DNA from: Deltaproteobacteria bacterium
GTDB lineage: Bacteria; Myxococcota; Kuafuiibacteriia; Kuafuiibacteriales; Kuafuiibacteriaceae
NCBI GenBank assembly: GCA_020632995.1
Contig: JACKEN010000013.1
Span: forward strand, 119,398 to 183,397
Reading direction: 5' to 3'
DNA length: 64,000 nt
The translations under genes and the position numbers were made by a program. The notes beneath the pieces were generated by a model, which had not been told where the DNA came from, did no database searches, and was given only the letters and a program-made list of their open reading frames with translations. Positions 18,508 to 27,098 of this stretch are shown here, piece by piece. Every line of letters starts with the position of its first letter. The first letter of the stretch is position 1.

Positions 18508-19104
18508 TCAGGTCAGCGCCACCCGCAACTTGCCTTTCACCCGCTCGAAGCGCTTCCTGAGCCGCGCCGCCTCCTTGTTCACCGCGGCGGTGTCGGCCAG
18601 GGCGCTCTCCTCGTCCAGCACCTGGGCGATCTGCTTCCAGTCCATCCGCTCGCCGATCCGAAGCATGACCAGCACCCGGTCCTCTTTCGGCAGCCCCTGG
18701 CACAGCTCCTGGAACCGGTTCTTCACCTCGGTCCTCTGCCACGCGGGTGTCGCGGTGCGGCTCCAGTGCTCGGCCAGCAGCGCCTCCTCCTGACCCGTCT
18801 TCAGCCGCTGCTCCCGCTTGTGCTCACCTTGCCGGAGTCGCCAGCTCACGGTGCGCCGAGCCAGGACGTAGGCCCACGTGTACACGCTGCTGCGGCCCTC
18901 GAAGCGCGCGATGCTCTTCCACAGCTCCATGCTGAAGCGTTGGTAGAGATCCTCGGCCACGTCGTCGTCGTGGAAGACCCCGCGGAGCATCCGGAATATG
19001 CCGGGGCCATGGGTCTCCAGCACCAGCACCGCGGCCTGGTCGGGGGTACCGGCGGCCAGGAGCTCGGCGACCCGAGCGTCGATGGTGGGCGCGGGGGCGG
19101 TCAT
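18508..19104 (-). CDS. RNA polymerase sigma factor, ECF-like
   Basis: 198 aa from the ATG at 19102-19104. Region 2 is visible: HDDDVAEDLYQRFSMELWKS followed by a segment with SVYTWAYVLARR, which matches the core-binding and -10-recognition helices. Region 4 is visible: LPKEDRVLVMLRIGERMDWK, then KEAARLRKRFERVKGKLR as the DNA-binding helix. Regions 1 and 3 are lacking, as in ECF sigmas. It lies 34 bp downstream of the kinase-ATPase gene on the same strand, so the two are probably cotranscribed and the sigma may be controlled by phosphorylation, as in the known kinase-linked ECF groups (inference). No anti-sigma gene is adjacent. The stop converges on the beta-lactamase-fold gene with a 3-bp gap. 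Confidence 0.85.
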   Translation of the reverse strand: MTAPAPTIDARVAELLAAGTPDQAAVLVLETHGPGIFRMLRGVFHDDDVAEDLYQRFSMELWKSIARFEGRSSVYTWAYVLARRTVSWRLRQGEHKREQRLKTGQEEALLAEHWSRTATPAWQRTEVKNRFQELCQGLPKEDRVLVMLRIGERMDWKQIAQVLDEESALADTAAVNKEAARLRKRFERVKGKLRVALT

Positions 19105-19138
19105 CCGGGGGCAAGGTTCCAGAGCCCCGCTCGCGCCG

Positions 19139-22100
19139 TCAACGGGTCGGGGCGCCCCTGATCCGGCGCGCGGCAGCCTCCAGCACCGCCCGGTCCCCGC
19201 CCAGGCCGTAGCGGTGGGCATGGGCCAACCCCTCGTCCAGCGCGCGCTGCCCCTCGGCCCGACCGAGCGCCAGGTCCAGCAGGCCCGCGGCCCCCAACGA
19301 GAGGACGGTCTTGGCCCGGTTCCGGACCGCCGCCTCCGTCGCCGCCGCCCTGCGCGCCTCGAGGCGCGAGACCAGCGCCGGGGACAGGGCCGCCGGGGCG
19401 CCCAAGGCGGCCACGAGCAGGGCGTGGGCGTCGGGGTTGCACAGCATCGACTCGAACCCGGCCGCGTGCCACCCCTCTGCCACCTCGATCGCGAAGGTGG
19501 GATCGATCCCGTCTGGGTTCAGGAACGCCTCGGCCAGCGCGCCGTAGGCCCTCAGCTGGAACGCGAGCATGTGGCTCCCGGTGGCCGCCATGTCGTCCGC
19601 CGCCAACGCGTGCTCCCAGACCCCCTCGAAGCGCAGCCCCGCCTGATCCGCCGCCGCGCTGCACACGACCCCGAGCTCCCGGACCCGGGCGTAGCCGTAG
19701 CGTTGGCCCAGGGCGCGCATGGTGCGTGCAACCTCACTTGCGCCATCGGCGTCCCCGGTGGCGGCGAGCCCCAGGGCATGGATCGACGCCACCGACATCA
19801 TCCTGAGCGGCTCCGCCACCCGCTGGGCCAGCGCCCACGCCTCCGCGCTGCTGGCCACCCCCTCGGCCGGGGCCCCGCTCATGGTCCGCGCCGCCGCGGT
19901 CATGCTCTGGGCGAACATCAGGGCGATGGCGTCGCCGCACGCGTGGGCCGCGGGCAGCGCGCGGCGGGTGCTGGCCTCGGCCACGTCGAAGCGCCCCTCC
20001 TGGGCCGCCATGAACGCGGACAAGGCGAGGGCCTGGGCCGAGGCGCTGGTCGAGCCCAGGCGCAACGCAAGCAGGCCTGCCTCGGCCCGGTAGAGCGCCT
20101 TGCGGTCGGGGCGGTGGTAGTAGGCCACCTCGGCCAGGCTCCGGTAGGTGTTGCACAGGACCTCGGCCCGGGCCCGCGCGTGGGCCGCGACCGGCGCCAC
20201 CGGCTCGTCGTCCAGGAGCGCGCGCAGGAACGCCGCCTCGACCTCGCTCGCGTCGTCGGGGTGCGGAGCCGCCCCCAGCCGCGGCAGCAGCGCCTCGAGG
20301 GGCTCGAGCGCGTGGGTCAGTCGCGACGCGCGGTACTCCAGCTCGGCCATGCGGCCGAGGATGGAGATCCGGGTGTCCTCGTCGCTGGCCTCGACCCCGG
20401 CCAGCGCGGTCCGATAGGCGTCGTTCGCCGCGTCGTTCCTGCCGCTGAACAGGAGCGCGTCCCCCCGCTGGCGCAGGGTGTGGACGTCGGGCGTGATCCC
20501 CGCCCGCGCCGCGGCCGAGACCGCGGCCTCGAAGCGCTCCGCGCTCGCTTGAAAGGCGTGTTGCGCCAGGGCCAGGGCGCCGGCGCGGCGACCCCAGGTC
20601 CAGGCGCCGGGCCAGTCCTCGGCCATCGCCAGGTGGTGGGCGAGCCGGTCCGCCACCGGGTCAGGGTCCGGGTGGACCTGGAGCAGGGCCGCCGCCGCGC
20701 GCCGGTGGAGCGCGCGCCCGGGCTCGCCCAGGCCGGCCAGGAGGGCCTCTCTGAGCGCGTCGTGGGTGAAGCGGTACTGCTCCGCCCCGCCGCCCGGATG
20801 CACCACGCCCGCCCGCTCCGCCTCGTCCAGGTGGTCCATCAGGCCCAGGGGGTCGGTGCCCAGGGCCGCGGCGAGCTCGGCCAGCGGCACCTCGCTCCCC
20901 AGCACCGCCGCCATCGCCAACAGCTCCTTCGCTACCCCCGAGAGCCGGCCCACCCGCTCGCCCACGATCTGCTCCACCGTGGCGGGGAGGGCCCCGAGGT
21001 CGAGGGCCGCGGGGTCGTCGAGCGCCCCTCGGGCCAGGACGAGGTGCAGGGTCTGGATGACGAGGAGCGGGGTGGTGCCCTGGGCGTGGAGGTGCTGGGC
21101 CAGGCCGTCGGCTCGCGGGTCGTCGACGAGCAGGGCCCGCACGAGGCGCTGGACGTCCGCGTGATCCAGGGGTTGCAGGAGGAGTTGCGAGACCAGCGCC
21201 GCCGCTCGAAGGCGTCCGAGCAAGGCGTCTTGCGGGCTCCCCGCGGCGGGCGGCCGGCTGGTCACCAGGAGCGCGGCGGGGCGCGGGTATGCGGCCAGCG
21301 CCCGCGCGTAGCCGCCGAGGAGCTCGAGGGAGGCCTCGTCGCAGGCGTGCAGGTCTTCCACCACCAACAACAGCGGCGCCCGATCACAGGCGCGCAGGAG
21401 CGCGTCGATGTGCCGCCGCTGCTGGGCCAGCTGGGCCTCCTCCGCGTGGGCCTCGCTCGTCGGGGCCACGGTGGGGGCGCCGAACCCCGACGCGGTGACG
21501 GGCTCGAGCGAGCGCAGGCCGGCAGGGCCTCGAGCGAGGGAGGTGCCCAGGGTCGCCGTCCCCGGCGGCCCCTCCGGGTGCTCGGGGCCGGGCTCCGGCG
21601 CTGCACCCGGCGCCAGCTCGAGCAGGATGCCGCTCAGGGCGGCGAGCGGGCGCTGGGCGTTGGGGCGCCCGCGGCCGTGCAGCACCCGGACCTCGCCCCG
21701 GCCGGCCAACAGGTGCCGGAGCAGGCGGCTCTTGCCGACCCCCGCGCCGCCCTCGAGCCACAGCAGGGGCGGTCCCATCGGCACCTCGGCCAGGCGCCCG
21801 TCCAGCCACGCGTCTATCCGCGCCACCTCGTCGCTCCGCCCGATGAGGGGCGGGGCGGCCACGTAGGCCCCGCCCCGGAGCGCGCGCAAGGGCCGTTGCG
21901 GTGGCGCGGCCGCGGCCAGCGCCTCCGCCGCCGCGCGGGCGGTGCGGAGGCGGTCCTCGGGGCGCTTCGCAAGGAGGCCTGCAAGGACCGCCCAGACCGG
22001 ATCGGGGAGGCCCTCCGGGCGGCGGGGGTCCTCCTCCCGCTGGGCCCGGGGCCAGTCCGCGGTGCTCCTGGCCTCGAGCGGGTGCGCGCCGGTGAGCGCC

Positions 22101-22819
22101 TCGAGGATCACCAGGCCCAGGGCGTACAGGTCGCCGCGAGGGTCGAAGCGGCCCTCCTCGAACGCCTCCGGGGGCATGTACGCCGGGGTCCCGGTCATGC
22201 CCCGGGCCGAGGGGTCGTCGCCCAGCTCACCGAAGCGCGCGATGCCGAGATCGCCGAGCTTGGCCTGGCCGGGCGCGCCGTCGGGCTCGGGCGGGCCGAG
22301 GAGGACGTTCTCGGGCTTCACGTCCCGGTGCACCACCCCCTCCGCGTGCAGGTGATCGAGCGCCGCCAACAGATCTTGCGCCACCCCGAGGGCGTGGCTC
22401 AGGGGCAGGGGCGCGGCCTTCAGCCGTTCGCGCAAGGAACCTTGCATGCGCTCCATGCTGAAGGCCCACACCCGCTCCCCCAGCTCGGCCTCGAAGAGGT
22501 CGTAGGTCCGCACCAGGTTCGGGTGGCGCAGGCGGCGGCCGGCTCGGAACTCCCGGCGCACCCGGGCCCGCTGCTCGGGGCCGAGCCCGTCCGCGGCCAT
22601 CAGCTTCAGCGCCACCGGGCCACCCGTGGTGCGGTCGACCGCGTGCACCACCACTCCGAAGCCGCCCTGGCCCAGGGTCTCGCCCAGCTCGAAGCGGTCC
22701 GCCGCCGCGTCGGGGAGGCCGCGCCGCAGCTCGGCCTCGAGCCCGTCGGGGGCGAGGCGCGGGTCGTCGCCCAACAGGGCCGCGAGGGCCTCCTCGAAGC
22801 TGTCGAGGTCGCCGGACAC
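19139..22819 (-). CDS. Ser/Thr protein kinase fused to AAA/STAND ATPase and TPR region (PknK-like)
   Basis: 1,226 aa from GTG 22817-22819, two bases after the upstream stop. The kinase domain is about residues 43-310: glycine loop LGQGGFGVVVHA, Lys 72 in VALKLM, catalytic HRDVKPEN (Asp 167), DLG instead of DFG at 191-193, and MPPEA for the APE motif. A STAND-type ATPase follows: Walker A EGGAGVGKSRLL (357-368) and Walker B LLLVVEDLHACDE. The remaining half is helical TPR-like repeats, as in AfsR/MalT-type regulators. No membrane segment, so cytoplasmic. This three-part layout matches PknK-like kinases that couple phosphorylation to transcription control. It sits in an operon between an alpha/beta hydrolase and a sigma factor. 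Confidence 0.9.
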   Translation of the reverse strand: MSGDLDSFEEALAALLGDDPRLAPDGLEAELRRGLPDAAADRFELGETLGQGGFGVVVHAVDRTTGGPVALKLMAADGLGPEQRARVRREFRAGRRLRHPNLVRTYDLFEAELGERVWAFSMERMQGSLRERLKAAPLPLSHALGVAQDLLAALDHLHAEGVVHRDVKPENVLLGPPEPDGAPGQAKLGDLGIARFGELGDDPSARGMTGTPAYMPPEAFEEGRFDPRGDLYALGLVILEALTGAHPLEARSTADWPRAQREEDPRRPEGLPDPVWAVLAGLLAKRPEDRLRTARAAAEALAAAAPPQRPLRALRGGAYVAAPPLIGRSDEVARIDAWLDGRLAEVPMGPPLLWLEGGAGVGKSRLLRHLLAGRGEVRVLHGRGRPNAQRPLAALSGILLELAPGAAPEPGPEHPEGPPGTATLGTSLARGPAGLRSLEPVTASGFGAPTVAPTSEAHAEEAQLAQQRRHIDALLRACDRAPLLLVVEDLHACDEASLELLGGYARALAAYPRPAALLVTSRPPAAGSPQDALLGRLRAAALVSQLLLQPLDHADVQRLVRALLVDDPRADGLAQHLHAQGTTPLLVIQTLHLVLARGALDDPAALDLGALPATVEQIVGERVGRLSGVAKELLAMAAVLGSEVPLAELAAALGTDPLGLMDHLDEAERAGVVHPGGGAEQYRFTHDALREALLAGLGEPGRALHRRAAAALLQVHPDPDPVADRLAHHLAMAEDWPGAWTWGRRAGALALAQHAFQASAERFEAAVSAAARAGITPDVHTLRQRGDALLFSGRNDAANDAYRTALAGVEASDEDTRISILGRMAELEYRASRLTHALEPLEALLPRLGAAPHPDDASEVEAAFLRALLDDEPVAPVAAHARARAEVLCNTYRSLAEVAYYHRPDRKALYRAEAGLLALRLGSTSASAQALALSAFMAAQEGRFDVAEASTRRALPAAHACGDAIALMFAQSMTAAARTMSGAPAEGVASSAEAWALAQRVAEPLRMMSVASIHALGLAATGDADGASEVARTMRALGQRYGYARVRELGVVCSAAADQAGLRFEGVWEHALAADDMAATGSHMLAFQLRAYGALAEAFLNPDGIDPTFAIEVAEGWHAAGFESMLCNPDAHALLVAALGAPAALSPALVSRLEARRAAATEAAVRNRAKTVLSLGAAGLLDLALGRAEGQRALDEGLAHAHRYGLGGDRAVLEAAARRIRGAPTR

Positions 22820-22821
22820 GA

Positions 22822-23598
22822 CTACAGCCGGTGGCGGGTGAGGAAGTGGTCGATCATCGCCACCACCTGGTCGGGCGACTCGAGGTGCGGGTAGTGGCCG
22901 GTGCCCACCACCTGGCCGATCCACGCGTCGGGTCGGAGCTGGGTGAGCCGGGCCAGATCGCAGACCCCCTGCTGGGCGTCGATGTGGAGCAGGGGCGCCC
23001 GGCTCGCGCCGTAGGTGTCCCCGCCGTCGAAGTCGGCCATGGCGGTGAGCATCGGGCCGAGCACGTGGGCGGGCGGCGCGCAAAGCGCGTCCACCTTCCG
23101 CTTCACCGTGGCGGGATCATCGGCCCAGCCGACCACCTGGGCCATGAAGGGGCGGTAGGTGGCCATGGGATCCGGCCCCTTGAAGGCGTCGCGCAGGATG
23201 CCGAGGCCCTGCTTCATCCCGGCCGCGAGCGGGGTGGGGGCGTCGAGGCTCACCACCGCCGCCACCTCGAGGGCGCCGGCGGCGAGGAGCCGCTCCGTCA
23301 CCGCGCCGCCGAGGCTGTGGCCGACCAGCACCACCTTCCCCAGCCCCAGGTGGCGGGCCAGGGCCAGGACGTCCTCGGCCAGGGTCCCGGGATCGTAGGG
23401 GCCCTCGGGCGCGCCGCTCGCCCCGTGGCCGCGCAGGTCGGGGCACACCAGACGCCGAGCCCCGCCGAGGCGGGCGGCGAGCGGCGCGTAGTCCCCGCCG
23501 TCGCAGCCGCCGCCGTGCAGGCAGAGCAGCGGCGTCCCGTCGCCGGTGCCGTGGAGCGCGTAGTTGATCTGGAGGGCGTCAAGAGCGAGCGTCGGCAT
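22822..23598 (-). CDS. Alpha/beta hydrolase
   Basis: 258 aa, full length for the family. Oxyanion-hole HGGGCDGG, PDLRGHGASG, nucleophile elbow VGHSLGGAV (Ser 95), acid Asp 207 in HIDAQQG and His 235 in GTGHYPHLE complete the triad. It is cytoplasmic with no signal peptide. The substrate cannot be told; the family includes esterases, C-C hydrolases and haloperoxidases. First gene of a minus-strand set followed two bases later by the kinase-ATPase. Confidence 0.88.
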   Translation of the reverse strand: MPTLALDALQINYALHGTGDGTPLLCLHGGGCDGGDYAPLAARLGGARRLVCPDLRGHGASGAPEGPYDPGTLAEDVLALARHLGLGKVVLVGHSLGGAVTERLLAAGALEVAAVVSLDAPTPLAAGMKQGLGILRDAFKGPDPMATYRPFMAQVVGWADDPATVKRKVDALCAPPAHVLGPMLTAMADFDGGDTYGASRAPLLHIDAQQGVCDLARLTQLRPDAWIGQVVGTGHYPHLESPDQVVAMIDHFLTRHRL

Positions 23599-23652
23599 GG
23601 GTGTCTTCGATCACAATCGGGGTGTTGGCGCCAGTGCTGTCAACGCCTTTGG

Positions 23653-24888
23653 ATGCGCGCGGTCACCGCGGGTGTCCACGCCTTGCGTCAGCCTGAGATC
23701 TTGGGCTTCGTATTCCGAGTGCGCCGTCGGGTCCTCGTGGTCACCCTCACCCTGCTCGCCGTCGCCCCGGCGGCCTGGGCCCAGACCCTGGACGACTCCT
23801 ACGCGGTCGAGCTCACCCGCGGCCCGGTCACCGGCCCCGCCCAGGTGGTGGGCATGGCCGGCGCGGTCACCAGCCTCGCGGCGGGGGCGGGGGCCCAGAC
23901 CTTCAACCCCGCCGCGGTGGCCAACCGCTACGAGTACAACCCCGACGAGTTCTTCGACTGGGACCTCGAGTTCGACGGCTTCTTCACCCAGATCGTGCCC
24001 TTTCGCCTCGACCTCGAGAACAACGGCATCACCTCGGACACCGGCGGTGACGACGTGGCGGAGATCTCCACCGCCCTCGCCCTGAACTTCGGGCGCCTCG
24101 GGGTGGGCTTCACCGGCGCCGCCACCCGCTACAGCTTCGCGGACGACGGGCGCACCTACACCGTGTTCCAGATCGCCCCCACCGTCGGCTACAACTTCTT
24201 CGACGGCCAGCTCGTGGTGGGCGCGGGCGGGCAGCTCGCCATGGCCACGCTGAAGGAGCAAGTCGACTTGCTCCGCATGCTCGGCTTCGGCTTCCTCGGC
24301 GGCGTCATCTACCGCCCCCAGGGGCTCCCCATCCGCGCCGGTGCCTCGTTCTCGACCGGCCTCATCTACGGCAACCGCACCCAGCTGGTGGACACCCCGC
24401 CGGTCGGCGTGACCCTCGTCCGCGGGCTCGAGGTGCCGTGGCAGGTGAGCCTCGGCCTGTCGGGCACCATCGGGCCCCGCTGGAAGAACTACAACCGCAG
24501 CTTCGGTGACTCCGCCAAGGCCAAGGCGGCGGTGAACCGCCCGCGCCTCTACGTCACCCTCTCCGGCGACGTGGTGTTCATGGGCCCCACCGACAAGTCG
24601 GTGGGCTTCGAGGCGTGGGCGCAGGACACCTTGCAGCCGGCGGGCGAGGATCTCACCATCGGCTTTCGGCTCGGTGCGGACTCGGAGTTCTGGCAGAACC
24701 GCATGCGCGGTCGGCTGGGCTACTACTACGAGCCGTCCCGCTTCCAGGGGATCGACGGGCGCCACCACGGCACCGCGGGGATGGACGTGTACCTGTTCGA
24801 CTTCATCTTCCCCTGGCGCTTCACCTGGGCGGTGGACGTGGCGCCGCGGTACGCCAACGTGAACGTGTCGCTCGGGGTGTGGCACTGA
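23653..24888 (+). CDS. Outer-membrane beta-barrel protein
   Basis: 411 aa from ATG 23653. A GTG at 23719 gives a more usual signal peptide (RRRVLVVTLTLLAVAPAAWA, cleavage at AWA-Q), so the true start may be 23719 with 389 aa. After the signal come GMAGAVTSLAAGAGAQTFNP, then alternating polar/aromatic strands to the end (RLGYYYEPSRF, FIFPWRFTWAVDVAPRY). That is the pattern of FadL-like or other barrel proteins, in which small-residue N-terminal segments form a hatch. A transported substrate cannot be assigned. It stands alone, divergent from the hydrolase-kinase operon and convergent with the next lipoprotein. Confidence 0.75.
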   Translation: MRAVTAGVHALRQPEILGFVFRVRRRVLVVTLTLLAVAPAAWAQTLDDSYAVELTRGPVTGPAQVVGMAGAVTSLAAGAGAQTFNPAAVANRYEYNPDEFFDWDLEFDGFFTQIVPFRLDLENNGITSDTGGDDVAEISTALALNFGRLGVGFTGAATRYSFADDGRTYTVFQIAPTVGYNFFDGQLVVGAGGQLAMATLKEQVDLLRMLGFGFLGGVIYRPQGLPIRAGASFSTGLIYGNRTQLVDTPPVGVTLVRGLEVPWQVSLGLSGTIGPRWKNYNRSFGDSAKAKAAVNRPRLYVTLSGDVVFMGPTDKSVGFEAWAQDTLQPAGEDLTIGFRLGADSEFWQNRMRGRLGYYYEPSRFQGIDGRHHGTAGMDVYLFDFIFPWRFTWAVDVAPRYANVNVSLGVWH

Positions 24889-24907
24889 GGGCCGCGGGGG
24901 CCCGATT

Positions 24908-26245
24908 CTACAAGGCCAGCGCCCAGACGGTGTCGCCGTCCGTCCAGACCACCCGGCCCGCGCCTACCGCCACGTCTCGAAGCTCGGACGTCGCCTGACC
25001 CTGGTAGAGGCGCTCCGGAGTCCCGGTGCCGATGGGGGCGCGGAACACGCTGCCGCCCCGGCCACCGCTCCCGCCGGTGACGTAGTAGATGTAGCCAGCG
25101 TTGACGTCGATGGCCACCGCGGCGTGGTCGTTGAGGAGGGGGTCCGCGTCGTGCACGACGATGCTGACCTGCTCGGTGCCTACCTCGCTCTTGAAGATGC
25201 GACCTGAGCCGTTGATCGCCTCCACCGCCTCCGACCAGTAGACGTAGTCCGCGGTGAGCGCGAAGTCCGAGGGCTCGCCGGTGCCGGGGTTGGCGACCAC
25301 CGTCTCGGGCACGCCGGTCGGGAGGTTGAGCGGGTGGCGGAACACGTTGGAGGAGGCGTCCAGCCAGTACACGTGGGTGAAGTCGGCGGCGAGGCCGCGC
25401 ATGAAGCTGGAGCCCACGCCCGGGATGTACTCCACGCGGGTCGGGGTAGCGGCGTCGATGTCGTAGGACAGGATGTGCAGCGGGCTGTCGTTGCTCCAGA
25501 AGACCACGCCGTCGGACGCCGCGAGGTGGGGGTTGCGCGCGGTGGTGGCGCTCGCCTCGTGCACCGCGCCGTCCAGCCGCTTGTCGGCCCAGCGGATGAC
25601 GCCGTTCCTGGGGCCGGAGACCGCGTCGAGGCTGCTCCAGTAGATGCGGTCGGCGTCGAGCACCAGGGCGTCGGGGTAGCTCTGGTTGGTGGCCACCGCC
25701 TCCAACTCCGCCGCGAGGTCCAAGCGCCGGCGTAGGACTGCGCCGCTCGGTCGCTGGTCGACCCAGTAGACGGTGGCCGCGCCGTTGTCGACCGCGAGCT
25801 GGGTGGGCGAGGAGCCCACCGCGGTGTGGATCGCGTAGGGCTGGCAGACGCCGGCGCCGCAGGTGCCGCCGAGGCAACTCCGGTTGCAGGCGCCGCAGTG
25901 GCTCGGGTCGTTGTCGAGGTCCACGCAGATCACGCCGCAGAGCTGCCCGATGCAGCCCGAGTCCGGCACCTCGGCGTCTTCACCCGGGCCGGCGTCCGGC
26001 TCGACGCCCCCGTCGTCGGGCGGCGCGGGGACGCCGCCGTCGACCTCGCCCGCGTCCGCGGCGGCGTCAACCTGGCCTGCGTCGCTCGCGGGCTCGTCGG
26101 CGGCGCAGACCTCGGCCACGCAGCGGTAGCCCTCCGCGCAGTCGGCGTCGGCGGCGCAAGCGAAGGGCCCGGACGCGGGGTCCGGGAAGCTCAGGACGCA
26201 GGCCGGAGCCAACGCGGCCAGGGCGAGGAGCAGCGCCCGCCTCAC
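24908..26245 (-). CDS. Lipoprotein with YWTD-like beta-propeller
   Basis: 445 aa from GTG 26243-26245. Short lipoprotein signal LAALAPAC (Cys 16), Cys-rich module CAADADCAEGYRC, an acidic Ala/Asp linker, a further Cys cluster, then seven or so strands with a repeated [VI]YW-x-[DS] core: VYWVDQ, IYWSSLD, VVFWSND, VYWLDAS, VYWSEAV, IYYVTGG, VVWTDGD. The spacing (about 45-50 residues) fits a six- or seven-bladed YWTD/NHL-like propeller, usually a binding module. The start codon overlaps the upstream gene's stop (GTGA), so the two are coupled. Function unknown; surface exposure is likely. Confidence 0.82.
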   Translation of the reverse strand: MRRALLLALAALAPACVLSFPDPASGPFACAADADCAEGYRCVAEVCAADEPASDAGQVDAAADAGEVDGGVPAPPDDGGVEPDAGPGEDAEVPDSGCIGQLCGVICVDLDNDPSHCGACNRSCLGGTCGAGVCQPYAIHTAVGSSPTQLAVDNGAATVYWVDQRPSGAVLRRRLDLAAELEAVATNQSYPDALVLDADRIYWSSLDAVSGPRNGVIRWADKRLDGAVHEASATTARNPHLAASDGVVFWSNDSPLHILSYDIDAATPTRVEYIPGVGSSFMRGLAADFTHVYWLDASSNVFRHPLNLPTGVPETVVANPGTGEPSDFALTADYVYWSEAVEAINGSGRIFKSEVGTEQVSIVVHDADPLLNDHAAVAIDVNAGYIYYVTGGSGGRGGSVFRAPIGTGTPERLYQGQATSELRDVAVGAGRVVWTDGDTVWALAL

Positions 26246-27057
26246 AGCCGGCCTCCGACCGCCACGCCCACCGCGCCGCCGCCGACCGCGGGGGCCACCG
26301 CCACCGCGTCGTCGTCGCCGCCCAGGAGCCACAGGAGCGCGCCGGTCACCACCGCCGCCGCGCCCACCCCGTAGCCCACGTTGGACAGCACCATGCTCGT
26401 CTTGCCCTTCGCGATCTCGGCCTGCCCACCCACGTAGGTCGGGTCGGCGGCGTGATCCCGCCGGGCCTTGGCGTCGAGGCCGAAGCCCACCCCCACCCCG
26501 AGCCCCACCGCGCCCACCCCGAACAGGACGAGCGGGGCCACCGGGAGGGGTCGGGCCGCGGGTGCAGGCGTGCTTGCACCCACCGGCGCCACCGGCTCGG
26601 CCTCCGCCGGCCGCCAGAGGTCGCGCACCGCCTGCTGGATGCCGTCGAGGAGGGCCTCGGGGGGGCCCGAGACCCGCCGGTAGCCCCGGGCGTCGGTGCG
26701 GGCCTTCACGATGTCGATGAGCTTCACGGTGATGACGAAGGTCTCGCCCACCTTGCCCACGTTCGAGACCACGATGCGATCGGCTCCGAGGGCCCCGCCG
26801 ATCTCGGCCAGGCAGGACTCGTCGCTGCAGCCCAGGATCTGGCGGCGCTCCTCGAAGCTCAGCATCGCCTTCACGTCGCGGCCCGCGATGACCTCGGTGA
26901 AGCGCCCGGAGCGCTGGACCTCGGTGGTGAGCACCTCGGTGAGGAGCCCGGTCATCGCCTCGTCGACCCCGGTGGCCTGCACGTCCAGCACCGCCACCTT
27001 GCCGAGGGGCGGCGCCGCCGCCAGGCCCAGGGTCAGGGCCGCGAGCCAGATCGTCAT
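26242..27057 (-). CDS. Secreted FlgO/CsgG-like N-terminal domain protein with two C-terminal hydrophobic segments
   Basis: 271 aa. Signal-like N terminus (IWLAALTLGLAAA). The N-terminal domain has KVAVLDVQATGVDEAMTGLL, then ILGCSDESCLAEIGGALGA and DRIVVSNVGKVGETFVITVK. This pattern is frequent in Deltaproteobacteria and resembles the nucleotide-binding-like/FlgO-type domain of envelope proteins, with a conserved CSDESC pair. An Ala/Pro linker follows, then Gly-rich hydrophobic segments (PLVLFGVGAVGLGVGVGFGL and VGYGVGAAAVVTGALLWLL). It is translationally coupled to the propeller lipoprotein downstream, suggesting a joint envelope role. The exact function is not known. Confidence 0.72.
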   Translation of the reverse strand: MTIWLAALTLGLAAAPPLGKVAVLDVQATGVDEAMTGLLTEVLTTEVQRSGRFTEVIAGRDVKAMLSFEERRQILGCSDESCLAEIGGALGADRIVVSNVGKVGETFVITVKLIDIVKARTDARGYRRVSGPPEALLDGIQQAVRDLWRPAEAEPVAPVGASTPAPAARPLPVAPLVLFGVGAVGLGVGVGFGLDAKARRDHAADPTYVGGQAEIAKGKTSMVLSNVGYGVGAAAVVTGALLWLLGGDDDAVAVAPAVGGGAVGVAVGGRL

Positions 27058-27098
27058 ACGCTTCGAGTATCAACCCTGCCGCGCGGGCGATAGCCCCG

